From Haliotis asinina (lineage: Eukaryota > Mollusca > Gastropoda > Lepetellida > Haliotidae), in contig NC_090283.1 in assembly GCF_037392515.1 (NCBI RefSeq), forward strand, positions 21,120,001-21,184,000: a DNA stretch of 64,000 nucleotides, read 5' to 3'. The notes beneath the pieces are model-generated. The model saw nothing but the letters and a program-made list of their open reading frames with translations. It had not been told where the DNA came from and did no database searches. This document shows, one piece after another, positions 53,311 through 64,000 of this stretch (position 1 is the first letter of the stretch; the number at the start of each line of letters is the position of its first letter). The position numbers were made by a program, and so were the translations under genes.

Positions 53311-54082
53311 TTCCAACTCCCTCCCACTTCCACCTGAACACTTGTACACAAAAAACAACACAGCACGAATATTGCTCACTCGTCGTAGTCACGGTTGAGC
53401 GGCGCTTTCAACGCGATGTTCTGATCATTCATGAGCAGACTGCGCATGGTTCAATCTTCTCACGCTACTATAACTCTATGTCTGATTTTTATTAACGTCC
53501 CTTTCGAGGCCACAGTGTGTACAGCCTTCAAAGTGTGGTCACACCCTACTGAACAGTCAGCTGACTTGCTTGGATGAAATCGAATGTAGCGAGCCCAGAC
53601 TAGATCTTTCTGGTTATAGCTGGTTTTGTACCTCCGTGACCGAGGTAGGATTCACAGGGAACAATTATTCTCACATCTCCAGAGCAGTGGAAGCAAACAC
53701 AGACGACAACAGTGAGGTACAGTGATTACATGTTTTATGCGTTATATCCTAATAATCGTCAGCTAATGATGTAACGCTGTATCATCACAATAACTGCAGA
53801 TAATGTTACAAGTCAATTACATGTCGCGTCGTTTTCACAATGTGACACAGCTCAGAGTTATTTCGTGGAACGGTTGTAGTTCAAGTGCAGATCATCCTAT
53901 TGTAATTCTGTAACTATGAAGAAATTTGTTAATTGGTCTAAAGCTAGCATACCACTTGTATGAATGTTAATCTTAACACTTAACCTTAACCATAACCTTA
54001 CACCTAGGATACGGAATTCTCATCATATAAGATTTTCATTGTGATCGTTTTTCTGATAAAATTAGATTTAAAATTTTGTGTG
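53311..54082. other. Gene-free interval
   Basis: No ORF supported. A possible 5' UTR exon (TCTCCAG|AGCAGTGG to AACAGTGAG|GTACAG near 53680-53716) has weak signals only. Confidence 0.35.
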
Positions 54083-54300
54083 AGTGAGTTACATTTTACG
54101 TCGCTTGTGTCACATCATGACGTGAAAAAATTAATGATTATCAAGAGCCTGTGATAAATGACCGAAGGTCTCTAAATCAAATTACAAAAATAAACAGCAA
54201 AACAAAACAAAACAAAAACAGTAAGAAAACACCCAGTAACAACAAAACAAAACAAAACAACAACAACAAAACAGATAAATGGGAAATAACCTTTCAATAG
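54083..54300 (-). mobile_element. Probable 3' end of a second, truncated LINE
   Basis: GTGAGTGAGTTACATTTTAC, then GTCACATCATGACGTG and an A-rich stretch, in the same order as the 3' UTR of the LINE at 2705. Includes (AAAAC)n runs at 54196-54275. Confidence 0.45.
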
Positions 54301-55455
54301 CGAAATTCTTGTGTTACCATCACAAACAAATAGCGATTCATAAGGAAATGCTTATGAACCAGCCGGTATTGTACAGTAGACTCTGTTTAAAATAGAGATC
54401 GCTATATTTAATCTGGCACCTCTCGTAAACAGGTTATACTGGCTACAAATATAAACAACCGCGAATGTCCAACAAACTGGGGACTTTCAAAGAGTACAAT
54501 TGCTTAGCATGCTGTCGGAACTGTCCCGCGATGGCTTACGTTAATTTTGAAAAGGTTTCGTCGCTTTCAGTTGCATAAAATATATGTCAGAACTTCGCAG
54601 TTGTAAGGAAAAAATGATACAAAGGACCTGCTCCAAAATGTCTGTTACAATTATGCCTGAATGTCATATTTGTTGGACCTAGGATACCTTTAACACCTCC
54701 CTCTCCTCTGTCACTAAGTTCCCTATGTGAAATAAAACGCTATCGAATATACATTTCTCTTTTATGTTGGAATTAGCCACGAGTAAACATTTACGTTTAC
54801 ATGTTCGTTTTAACATCATATTTTTGCGTTACTTAACTGTCGAGAACAAGGCTGTTTATATTTTGGCACTTCAAAATTTGATTTGCCAAAAAAATTAAAA
54901 GTCATATTTTAACGTCAAAGACGTTAAATCGTTGCTAGCCTGACAATAGTTGCCTAAACAGTGCACGTTTTTATTTTTTTTTATTTTTAATTCAGCAAAC
55001 GGGAATACGTATGTGCACATTTTTTATCCTGATTTTCTTATGAGCGAGAGGAGTGGTCCCTGTTCTGTTTTAGATATTGGCTTTGAATGATGCTGAATGG
55101 CTAAGCAATCCCTGTCCAGGCAGCTGACGCAGACCCATGAAGTAAATTGGGCGTATTCTGTCTCTGGTTATTTGATGATGCATGACTGGCTGTAATATAC
55201 TGGAACATTTTTGTGACTGATGTTTCATCAGTTTGTCAATGAATAGATAGATGATTATTCATAATTTAAAATTTACAATATCCCTAATTATTTTTGACCA
55301 GTATATATCAATTGTTCGTCCATTCCAAAATTTATTTCTAATTTTCTAAATATATTTAAGAAACAGGACCAGATTGCTCTTGAAACCATGCACGGTCTCT
55401 TCATATTGGTCGTCAAAGTAAGTCAAGCTAATAAAAAAGTAACCCAGTTCCCCAG
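54301..55455. other. Gene-free interval
   Basis: Nothing was recognised. Confidence 0.4.
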
Positions 55456-55617
55456 AGAGTAAGTGAGTTTGGTTTTACGCCACTTTTAGCAATAACAGCA
55501 ATATCGCGGCGGGGGACATCAGAAGTGGGCTTCCCGTATTGTACCCATGTGGGGAATCGAACTCGGGTGTTCAGTGTGACGACAGGACACCTTTACTGTG
55601 ATGCTATCTCACCGCCC
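55456..55617 (-). mobile_element. SINE-T copy
   Basis: GTAAGTGAGTTTGGTTTTAC, CAGCAATATCGCGGCGGGGG and GGGGAATCGAACTCGGG. Confidence 0.85.
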
Positions 55618-55627
55618 TCGCTTCTCC

Positions 55628-55856
55628 ACGGAGCATTCTAGGACCACACTTGTGCTCTTGTGCAAAACTACCTTAGCGCTAAGACCACTAAAGTCTATCT
55701 TAAGGTATGGAAGTTATGGTCACCTGTGTACTAAGATCTCTTTGTTAAAACGGCACCCTGAACATACGGGTGCAATTGTACAAAACTGCCTTAGCGCTAA
55801 GACCACATTAAGTCTATGTTAAGGTATGTGAGTCCCGATCACCTGTGCAATGGTAC
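55628..55856 (+). repeat. Tandem pair of a roughly 125-bp repeat
   Basis: GCAAAACTACCTTAGCGCTA at 55662 and CAAAACTGCCTTAGCGCTAA at 55781, each followed by AAGTCTATSTTAAGGTATG and CACCTGTG. The GCTAAG..CTTAAG words relate it to the foldback elements at 56505 and 27507. Confidence 0.7.
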
Positions 55857-55935
55857 CCTGGTGTTATAACTATTACAAGAACCACTGGCCATTCGCAGTG
55901 TCCAATTTGGAAAAGCTTTGATAATAAATAGTCTA

Positions 55936-56078
55936 CACCGCTCAGTGAGCTGTGTCAACCAAGTCAGCGGACCTGAACACCATATCCCGTTAGTCGCCTC
56001 TTACGACAAGCGTAGTCGCCTTTTATGGCAAGCATAGGTTCCTGAAGGACTATTCTACCCTGGACCTTCACGGGTCAT
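55936..56078 (-). mobile_element. SINE-L copy, 5' half
   Basis: GTGTCAACCAAGTCAGCGGA, CGTTAGTCGCCTCTTACGAC and CCTGGACCTTCACGGGTCA. Confidence 0.85.
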
Positions 56079-56504
56079 GTATCAAAGGAAGTCAATCACT
56101 AAAGTATCGATAGTCACAAATACTAACGATACAACGATAGTAAGGTACTGCGGAGTAATTTGCTATCCACCGACAGTTAGCGTCCATCGACTCATAAGCA
56201 GAACTGCATTTACAAGAAAAATAAGTAATAGAAAAATAAAAAAAATAATAAAAATAACAAAAACAAAGAAAAAAGCTTAGAACGAACTGATGGAAATAAC
56301 GAAGAGTGTTTTCTACAGCCTCTTGTTGGACATTTCAATCGACCTGCTGTTGTAACGAGTGGTCCCTTTGAACTCGCTATAACCTTGCTTCAGTCCAGGT
56401 TAGGCATGTTCTACTGCATGCTGGTATTGATTTGTCGAGAATTCATGGTCAACGCTGCAAACCTGGCAACGCTTGAATGATCAAACTTGTTTATCGACCT
56501 GGGC

Positions 56505-56610
56505 CCACATGCACAAAGCAATCTTAGCACCACGACTATCTTAAGCCTATGTTCAAGAATGGGAGTTCCAATCATTGTAGCTTTAAGATCGTTTTGTGCA
56601 AGTGGGCCCT
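56505..56610. repeat. Foldback element, about 106 bp
   Basis: GCCCACATGCACAAAGCAAT at the left; the right end read in reverse is GCCCACTTGCACAAAACGAT. A single hairpin-forming unit. Confidence 0.75.
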
Positions 56611-56871
56611 GGACCCGAATGTCAACGATCTTTGCCTTCTTTGACCTCTGTCCAGATATTGCTATTGCTCTTGACACAGAAAGCGGACAATGGCCTTTTT
56701 GTATTATTTACTTTCATTCTAAACCAACCACAAATGTTTTGCTTTGCTTGTCATATAACAAATTCACATTGCATGATCTCCTACATCGCAAACTGGATAT
56801 GATGTGTTGCATGTTCTTCTTTTGGTTGATAGAAATGTCAAGGGCTCCTTTTTCTGGCTGTGTATTTAGGA

Positions 56872-57366
56872 GATAAACATAATGTGTTGGCCAATTTCCG
56901 GGTGTTATTGAGTATTTGAAGCACGGGAATGCACTTGGAACCGACGGCGTGAGCCGGAGGTTTCAAATGAAATATTCCCGTGCTTCAAATACTCAATAAC
57001 ACCCGGAAATTGGCCAACACATGATGTTTATCGACATTGTAAACACAAAAGTAAACCAAAGGGGTTTTAGTGTCTGCACTCGTTTACATCGAATACGGAC
57101 ACAGCAGTGAAGTGTCATCAGCTGGCCGTTTCAGCTGGTTCCCATGGTAGCGTCTGGAGTTGCTCATTTGTGACGTCATTCTAACTTATTGTGACGTCAC
57201 AATATGATTTGAATGACGTCACCACTGTTGATGACACAACAAAACAATTGTTTACGTGTCAATACGCAGTGAATAGTCTTTCAGTTTCCGGGAATCTAAT
57301 ACCATTTAATCATGTTTTTCAACCAATCAGATTACAGAACACAGTAACTTTTGGTTTACAATACTG
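56872..57366 (-). repeat. CRE-rich dispersed repeat, copy 2, with terminal hairpin
   Basis: Inverted relative to 49415-49840. Arms 56872-56930 and 56974-57032 are reverse complements over 59 bp with one mismatch and a 43-bp loop. TGACGTCA occurs at 57171-57178, 57192-57199 and 57214-57221. The rest matches copy 1 to TTTTGGTTTACAATA. Confidence 0.82.
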
Positions 57367-58060
57367 TGAGTAATGAGCGAACTACATGTACTTATCAACT
57401 ATTACACGAAACTGACATATTTTGGAAAGTTGTGAAGACATTGTGAAAAGATTAGAAATTCGTGGATTAGAACAGGTAAGCGATTGTTCAGACGAAGGTG
57501 AAGGTCAACTTGTCATGTCGTTAGGATTTGCATTGGTCACGTGAGACAGTTGAGACAGTTGAGACAGATCAAAGATTGATAAACCCTTGCATATGACAAA
57601 TTTCTAGTGACCGTTATCTAGAAAATCAGCATGAACCATATAAGCTGTGCCATCCATGACCTGGGCATCTTTTTTCGGATTTGGAAATGTTGAATTCCTG
57701 TTGATAATAAATAATAATGAAGACTAACACATTTATATCACAGCTTGATGAGTAGTGCATGCATGAACTTAAACTTTGTCACTACATCATTGATTGTATA
57801 AACCTATAGTTACAATTTATTAAAAATATTCAAGATAGGATTATCCAGTATCGAATTTGTTGACATGTGTATGAGACAACAAGCTGACTATGGTTCTGTA
57901 AAATTGTAGTAAATAAATTCTTCGAATTTTAAAGGAATTTCATGTATTCCTTCACGATATGTGATAAAATACTTTGAAAATATACGTAGAATATGTTTTA
58001 GAATGTCAATAAAGCACACCACTAAATACGTTATTCTGTTACGCGCTATATTCCATACAG
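57367..58060. other. Gene-free interval
   Basis: Nothing was recognised. Confidence 0.4.
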
Positions 58061-58061
58061 A

Positions 58062-58326
58062 GTGAGTGAGTTTAGTTTTACGCCGCACTCAGCGATATTG
58101 CAGCAATATGGCGGCGGCCTGTAAGTAATCGAGTCTGGACCAGACAATCCAGTGACCAACAACATGAGCATCGATCTGCGCCATTGGGAACCGATGACAT
58201 GTGTCAACCAAGTCAGCGAGCCTGACCACCCGATCCCGTTAGTCTCCTCTTACGACAAGCATAGTTGCCTTTTATGGCAAGCATGGGTTGCTGAAGGCCT
58301 ATTCTACCCCGGGACCTTCACGGGTC
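58062..58326 (-). mobile_element. SINE-L copy, full length
   Basis: GAGTGAGTGAGTTTAGTTTT to CCCCGGGACCTTCACGGGTC. It is close to the copies at 1256 and 10113. An ACCGGAAGTGCGCA ETS-type site and an AAAAG|GTGAGA donor-like site follow at 58357-58407. Confidence 0.92.
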
Positions 58327-59488
58327 TGGTGTACCATGATGGGGTACGTGAGTAAAACCGGAAGTGCGCAGCTTGGTCAAAGTTTGCACGATGCGCAAAA
58401 GGTGAGAACATGTGTTTTCATTACCATGGCGTGTAGTCTTTTTTTGTATGAATGTTTTTGGTCGAGCATATCTTCCCAGACAACATTTCTAACAGCCAAA
58501 ACATTATATCCGGTTAGCACTATGAGATCATTTACCGTGAACTTTGTTAAACAGTTTTTGGAGACATTGAAACTTTATATCCCATAAAAATATAATTAAA
58601 TGCGTAGCCAGCGAAACCTAAAGCCCCACATTTGCCCTTTGACCTACAAAAGACCTTGACCTTGGTTTATATGAGGACAAGGGCACGCCGAGGACGCGGC
58701 TTTGTAACATGGATCAGGTTGTGTAAATGAATGTGTTTAGCGGTGTTTAGATCAAGTTTTTCTTGCGTCTGTTTTTATTATACCTCGCATTTGGGTTACA
58801 ACTGAAATACACCGATACCCGAAGAGTGTGCGGTGTTTTAATGATTACGTCTACAAGAAAAATTATCCACCCTCATACAGTCGAACCCCAATGTCTCGAA
58901 GTCGGCTGTGTCGAACTCATTTCTCGGTCCCTGTCGATTTCCTTATATGTATAACATTCGGATAAGTCGAACTGTTTCCTTGGTCCGGACGAGGTGAGCA
59001 CTACGGGGTTCGACAATGGATGAAGTTTTTATTAAGTCCAAGAGATGGTGTCCGGTGTTGTTCGTCTAGGATGAATTCGATTAGAAGGTCAGCTTATCCT
59101 GCTGTGAAAAAGGGGAGGAATTCATTGCTAGTTATAGTAGAAATATGATCTATATGCTAAATTTTACTTGAGATACTATGGCACCCTCTGGCGACGGGTT
59201 AATCCAAATTCAAGTAAGGAATTTATAGAGCTGCAGGTTTAATCTCCGTGGAAATAGCACAATTCTTGAAATAAAACTGGAATTTTGAACAGGCAGGGCA
59301 ATATAAATGGGAACGAGCTGGCTGTATAGTTTATAGGTATCAACAGCTCAAAGGAGATGAGCTGAATTGAAAAGGTTTAATTTCGTATAATGATTCTGGT
59401 TTTACAGTGTTGTTCCGCTGAGAAACCATGCGTCAGCCGACCTGTCCCTCAAAATCGCCAGGCAAGGGAATACAAAGTAGAGCATTTT
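58327..59488. other. Gene-free interval with a decayed pogo-like end
   Basis: TACAGTCGAACCCCAATGTC at 58876 resembles a pogo/Tigger terminus; the matching right end near 59005-59018 (ACGGGGTTCGAC) is eroded. No gene. Confidence 0.4.
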
Positions 59489-59695
59489 AACGTCATATCG
59501 CGACGTTGCTAGTGATCTAAACATCGACATTTCCACAGTCCGGGCACTTGGTCCAAGCACCAGTCAGGATAACACCAAGTACCGCGCTGTAACGTCGTAT
59601 TATGAGGCAGCCAGTGATCTAAATAGCGAGATTTCCTCAATCCGGGCACATGGTCCAAGCACTAGTCAGGATAACACCAACACCGCGTTTTAACT
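59489..59695 (+). repeat. Tandem duplication, about 103-bp unit, 2 copies
   Basis: AGTGATCTAAACATCGACAT and AGTGATCTAAATAGCGAGAT begin matching blocks; both go on to GTCCAAGCAC.AGTCAGGAT and AACACCAA. Confidence 0.85.
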
Positions 59696-59860
59696 GCTTT
59701 TAAAATGGCGCGGCCAGCAACATTTACCCTGACTCGACACATGCATGCTCCATCCAGTATACCACACAGACCGTCTTCAGAATTTCACATTTAGACAAAG
59801 GACTGTAAATAAGAACGAGAAAGTTATTTTACAAATGACTGCTTGTTACGACTGTAAAAT

Positions 59861-60015
59861 ATGCTCATGGAAATTAATACGGGAACACCTGAAAATACAA
59901 GTGTTCCTTTTCAAGGTTTCTTCACGTGGTGTGTACTGCGTGTCTGTGACATTCTGGTGATAAATGAAGGAACACTTGTACTTTCACTTGTTCCCTTATT
60001 TGTTTCCATGAGTAT
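59861..60015. mobile_element. Short MITE with about 45-bp inverted ends
   Basis: ATGCTCATGGAAATTAATAC to ATACAAGTGTTCC at the left; the right end in reverse is ATACTCATGGAAACAAATAA to GTACAAGTGTTCC. Halves of the same family are at 46140 and 47110. Confidence 0.7.
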
Positions 60016-60346
60016 TTATATCCAGTTTCGCAAAATTCACATAGAGAACACCCTACCACATAGAGAGCCGGAGCAAGCGACGCCGAACTTTCCTCTTCTC
60101 CAGAGAAATATACTGGCGTCGTGGCGTCATGTCTGTAATATTATCTTACGTTGTAAAGACAGGCTTGTGCGTTGTGTAAACTAAGCGGTGTTCAACAAAG
60201 CGGATGTTTAGCGAGTATCCGTTTCTAATCACTAACTGAAGTTGTTGTTAATGGTACTTTGTGGAAAGTGGGTGTTCTTGCGTGCACAGTGACATCCCAC
60301 ATGACGATATGCTATTTTATATTTAAAGGCTGGATGAATCGGCTAG

Positions 60347-60961
60347 CTATTCTCGAAACGATCGTACTCCTACGTACCTCTATATTAGCTACGAATAAAG
60401 TTAAGAATTTGTAGGATACCGAACGTTTCGAGAATACGGGCCCAGCTAGCTATTCTCGAAACGATCGTAATCCTACGTACCTCTATATTAGCTACGAATG
60501 AAGTTAAGAATTTGTAGGATACCGAACGTTTCGAGAATACGGGCCCAGCTAGCTATTCTCGAAACGATCGTAATCCTACGTACCTCTATATTAGCTACGA
60601 ATAAAGTTAAGAATTTGTAGGATACCGAACGTTTCGAGAATACGGGCCCAGCTAGCTATTCTCGAAACGATCGTAATCCTACGTACCTCTATATTAGCTA
60701 CGAATAAAGTTAAGAATTTGTAGGATACCGAACGTTTCGAGAATACGGGCCCAGCTAGCTATTCTCGAAACGATCGTAATCCTACGTACCTCTATATTAG
60801 CCACGAATAAAGTTAAGAATTTGTAGGATACCGAACGTTTCGAGAATACGGGCCCAGCTAGCTATTCTCGAAACGATCGTAATCCTACGTACCTCTATAT
60901 TAGCTACGAATAAAGTTAAGAATTTGTAGGATACCGAACGTTTCGAGAATACGGGCCCAGC
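60347..60961 (+). repeat. Six-copy tandem array of a 103-bp foldback unit
   Basis: CTATTCTCGAAACGATCGTA recurs at exact 103-bp steps (60347, 60450, 60553, 60656, 60759, 60862). Each unit starts TATTCTCGAAACG and ends with the reverse complement CGTTTCGAGAATA plus CGGGCCCAG, so each can form a hairpin. Copies differ at one or two positions only. Confidence 0.95.
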
Positions 60962-62836
60962 GACCTTGGCGTTCCTTAGAAGGTTACATTAATTTGAAAC
61001 GTTCGATATCACGTCTGGCTCGGCTACGACTAACGATTGACTGAATTTACTTTTAGGCCGCATTTATCAATATTCTAGAACTATCAAGGAAACCAAGATC
61101 ACAAAAATATTCCTACGTTTTCGATATTGATGCGAGGATCGATCGTGCAATGATCACAATTGTCATCTGAGCACGATGGCGTGACGCCAAGTTGATCTTT
61201 GGAGGTAATTAAGTTTTTTCACTTTCAGTACATTTACAGCAATAAAAAATGTCCTTGGTTGCTGAATTTCTGAAAGCTACCAATTCGTTCTACAACGGTT
61301 AGTCGTTGAGGTGGTAAGTCGATCTACATACACGCATAACGTATATGATTTGAAATTGGCATAATTAAGATTTCAAGCGATGTTTATAGAATTCACATCG
61401 CGTGTAAAACTGGAGCCTAAATAGTAGTAAACATATCATGCATGTAATCAATCAGCCTTATCACAATAGATTGTATTTATCATTTCTTATATACCCAAAT
61501 TAAAAACATGAGATGTGTTAAATGGAATGTCACATTGGGATGGGTGTGTTCATTGTGGTGACAATCTTCAACCTGGACACCATTCGACATTGAATTGTGG
61601 ATTGCTGCGTCAAAATTACGGAGCATTATGAGAATGTGTTTTTCATTCTACTGTTGCATTTGGTGGTGATGGGTGACAAAAGCATCATGTGGATTTGAAC
61701 TCGCATCTAGAACATAGGCTATGTCATTTCACGTTAAGAGTGGGCCGAGGAGTTGCCTCCCCTTGTTTTGCTTACGGTGGATACTGTAAGCTATCAGAGG
61801 ATCGAAGTGTGGCATGGCTACGGCTAGAAAAATCCAGAACTGTGCAATATATAAGAGATGGTTGATGAGATGTGTGGGAGGGAACGACTTATCTGTCTGC
61901 TAACATTGACGTTTCAAGACATACCACTCAAGAGGCCTCGTCTACATAGAACTTTCAACACCTGTCAACATACTTCAATCAGAATATCTACAAGGATCAA
62001 CACTTTGGTGACTATAGGCATTTGTACTGTGTTTCATTATAACCTTGTCTATCTTTTATTCAATATGTAATTGAGCTGACTCGTTTGTGTATTATTTTAC
62101 TGGTTCATTGGGGACTCACAAGCCCTTTATCACATAAGTTTCTAAACTGTAACGGGATACATACTATGTGACCTGCCATGCCCCTATGAGTAGCGGATGC
62201 TCCACTACAACGTCCCCACGTTGCCAGTACAACCTACCGGAATACTCAAACCTGATGCTGTCGCCATTGCTCAACCAGTGCTTGATCAAGTTCTTGAAAG
62301 GAGGGAAGCTGATACATTTTCTGTCCCATCACAGCTCATCCCAACTCATCCCAAATCTGTTTGATCTGGCTCAAGACTGTGGAACTGGAAGGTCATTTAC
62401 GTAATCGACACTGCTGCGCGTCAGAACGTTGACGCAACGTTGTCATGTTGAAAAACCAGTATCTACAAGAATGACTGAAGGAGTAGGCTCAGAGCCTAGT
62501 CTAGTTGCATAAGGTTTCCCTGGACGACAATGATGGCACAAAATGCCATTACGCTGCGCCTCGGTCACGTGACGTTAATCTTCTTGTGACACACCTGTAC
62601 CATGTCATCGGCAAATCGTATTGTTAAACGTGATACGTCACAGAATACACTGAAACACCTTAAACAGCCAAAATGAACAAATGATAAATAATAATAAAGT
62701 AATTGCCTCCCTCACTCATAACCAGTAATATGAGTGTCACCGTTTTCTAACTTGTTGAGTACATGAGTTCCACAGAAAAAAAAAGATTTTCATAATAAGG
62801 GGTTATATTTTGTTTCTTACTTGATGTCAGCTAAAT
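60962..62836. other. Gene-free interval
   Basis: No supported gene. Short frames at 61858-62070 and 62168-62404 have no recognised domain. Confidence 0.4.
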
Positions 62837-63050
62837 TTCGGCGGTCTTTAAACAACCGAGGCTGAACCAGACAATCCACTGATCTACATCGTGAACATCA
62901 ATCAAGGCACGATAACGTGTCAACCAAGTCCTCCATCCTGACCATGCGATAACGTTAGACGCCTTTTAAGCCAAGCATGATTGTTGCCTTTTAAGCCAAG
63001 CATGATTGTTGAAGACATTTTCTAACCCAAATGTTCATGGGTAGGTTAGT
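62837..63050 (-). mobile_element. SINE-L copy, decayed, with local duplication
   Basis: CGGCGGTCTTTAAACAACCG, GAACCAGACAATCCACTGAT and GTGTCAACCAAGTCCTCC. The word TTGCCTTTTAAGCCAAGCAT is duplicated at 62967 and 62986. Confidence 0.75.
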
Positions 63051-63699
63051 ATAGTTAAAAGGTGGGACCGCTAGTATCAGTTATCTATTCAAAAAAGACT
63101 TATGCAATTTGTATCAGGATCTGATAAATATACATGTAGGGTCACCGTGTATGATCGAACACACTGATTTTAAAGGCACCTTAGAGCGAACAACATAAGC
63201 TTTCGCTTAACCTACCAAATAGGTTTGGGTTGCGGCAAGTGTTTCTTGCAAACAAATGGTTTTGAAATTTAAGGAACAGGTTTACTGTGCCTTGTATTTA
63301 ATTGCTGTTTATAAATATATTTATAAATACAAATATTGCTGAATCTTGATGTTCGGCGTCAGAATTATCAGAGAGAAAATGCTAATGTATCATAATTGCC
63401 ATTGAATATATATTAATATTTTAATATGTAATATATTTTCGAAACCTTACCTGGCTAACAATGTCCATATTTAATAAACAGACAGCTGCGTACAAAACGT
63501 TTATAAAGATGAACAAAAAGCTAGTTTCTAGTTGTCCTTCCAAATATATGCATGAGGTGACATCGCGTACTCACGGTCGGTAGAGTGCGTATCTCAGAGG
63601 GACTTTGATAAGTGTATTTCAGTTATATACATTAGGTGACATCGCATACTGACGCTCAGCGAGGCTTGGGACAAAACTAGTCAGCGGGTCGCCTAGTCG
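63051..63699. other. Gene-free interval
   Basis: A weak direct repeat, AGGTGACATCGCRTACTSAC, occurs near 63555 and 63633. Nothing else was seen. Confidence 0.4.
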
Positions 63700-63824
63700 G
63701 AGCCAGCACGATGTATTATTGTATTAATGGATCTATGTGATATATGACTGTGTTTTAGCTTCACCCCTGGAATTCGGAACAGACCGTACCACTCTTCATC
63801 ACTCGTGACATTTCTCGCCGCCAT
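63696..63824 (-). CDS. Possible minus-strand first exon
   Basis: ATAAAATGGCGGCGAGAAAT opens 42 codons (MAARNVTSDEEWYGLFRIPG, then VKLKHSHISH) before a TAG. The first 20 residues look protein-like. A G|GTGAAG donor would end the exon after the RIPG stretch. The start sits in a perfect AAAATGGCGGC (YY1-like) context. Not identified. Confidence 0.25.
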
Positions 63825-63867
63825 TTTATGGACTCGGTTCCGTCTTCGCGCAATCGGGCATAGAGTG

Positions 63868-64000
63868 AATGAGTGAGTGAGTTTAGTTACGTTTTAAGCC
63901 GGACTCGGCAATATTCCAGCTATATGGCGGCGGTCTGTAAATATTCGAGACTGGCAAGCATGGGCTTGCTGAAGGCTTATTCTAATCCGGACCTTCACGG
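63868..64000 (-). mobile_element. SINE-L copy, internally deleted, runs off the window
   Basis: GAATGAGTGAGTGAGTTTAG, CTATATGGCGGCGGTCTGTA, then a jump to GGCAAGCATGGGCTTGCTG and CCGGACCTTCACGG at the last base. Confidence 0.85.

Noticed and set aside
58338-58401. First exon MGYVSKTGSAQLGQSLHDAQK with donor AAAAG|GTGAGA
   Set aside because: The ATG lies 12 bp from a SINE end and the peptide is not protein-like enough. The ETS site alone does not establish a gene.
60347-60961. CRISPR-like or tRNA array
   Set aside because: The whole 103-bp unit repeats with no variable spacer and no Pol III boxes; hairpin ends point to a foldback element.
61858-62404. Two plus-strand ORFs of 70-78 codons
   Set aside because: No domain, weak start contexts and no splice sites that fit. 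Treated as chance.

Overview
The window looks like nuclear DNA of a marine gastropod, most probably an abalone (Haliotis-like vetigastropod). This is inferred from more than thirty copies of two SINE families whose sequence I associate with abalone, from AT-rich intergenic DNA with many mini- and microsatellites, and from genes with introns. No bacterial operon, tRNA gene, rRNA gene or CRISPR array was seen. Names used here: SINE-T has a tRNA-like head with Pol III boxes A and B. SINE-L is the longer (about 270 bp) family without an obvious tRNA head. Both end in the same tail, roughly GCGGCGTAAAAC followed by (ACTC)n.

Layout. 1-2.7 kb: intergenic, with a SINE-L, a 41-bp tandem repeat and a dispersed repeat. 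2.7-8.8 kb: a complete 6.1-kb non-LTR retrotransposon (LINE) on the minus strand, bounded by a perfect 16-bp target-site duplication. It has a gag-like ORF1 with three zinc knuckles and an ORF2 with endonuclease, reverse transcriptase, RNase H and a C-terminal zinc knuckle. Only two lesions were found. 9-17.8 kb: SINEs, a pogo-like MITE, one unrecognised small ORF with a promoter-like upstream region (13.4-13.7 kb) and a 1.7-kb 23-bp minisatellite. 17.8-21.5 kb: the one certain host gene, a minus-strand C2H2 zinc-finger protein of 1202 residues with 22 fingers. A 5' intron with a strong acceptor lies just upstream.

22-46 kb is a repeat-dense intergenic landscape: an 85-bp perfect inverted repeat at 24.3-24.5 kb, nested SINE and MITE insertions at 26.7-27.5 kb, a mariner-type MITE with 35-bp terminal inverted repeats at 29.0-29.6 kb, two Tc1-like transposase fragments, a decayed DDE transposase (34.9-36.3 kb), a long-TIR element with a 9-bp TSD at 38.1-38.6 kb and its solo TIR at 41.8 kb, an 80-bp tandem array at 39 kb, and microsatellites. 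46.7-47.1 kb holds a convincing but unidentified first coding exon preceded by three CACGTG boxes. 49-58 kb has SINEs, two copies of a CRE-rich hairpin repeat, and short ATGGCG first-exon candidates at 51.7 and 52.4 kb. 60.3-61.0 kb is a homogeneous six-copy array of a 103-bp foldback unit. The last 3 kb hold decayed SINEs and one possible minus-strand first exon.

The parts connect mainly through transposition. The LINE's 3' tail resembles the tails of both SINE families, so this LINE family is the likely source of the enzymes that spread them. Several DNA-transposon derivatives can be paired with a longer relative inside the same window.
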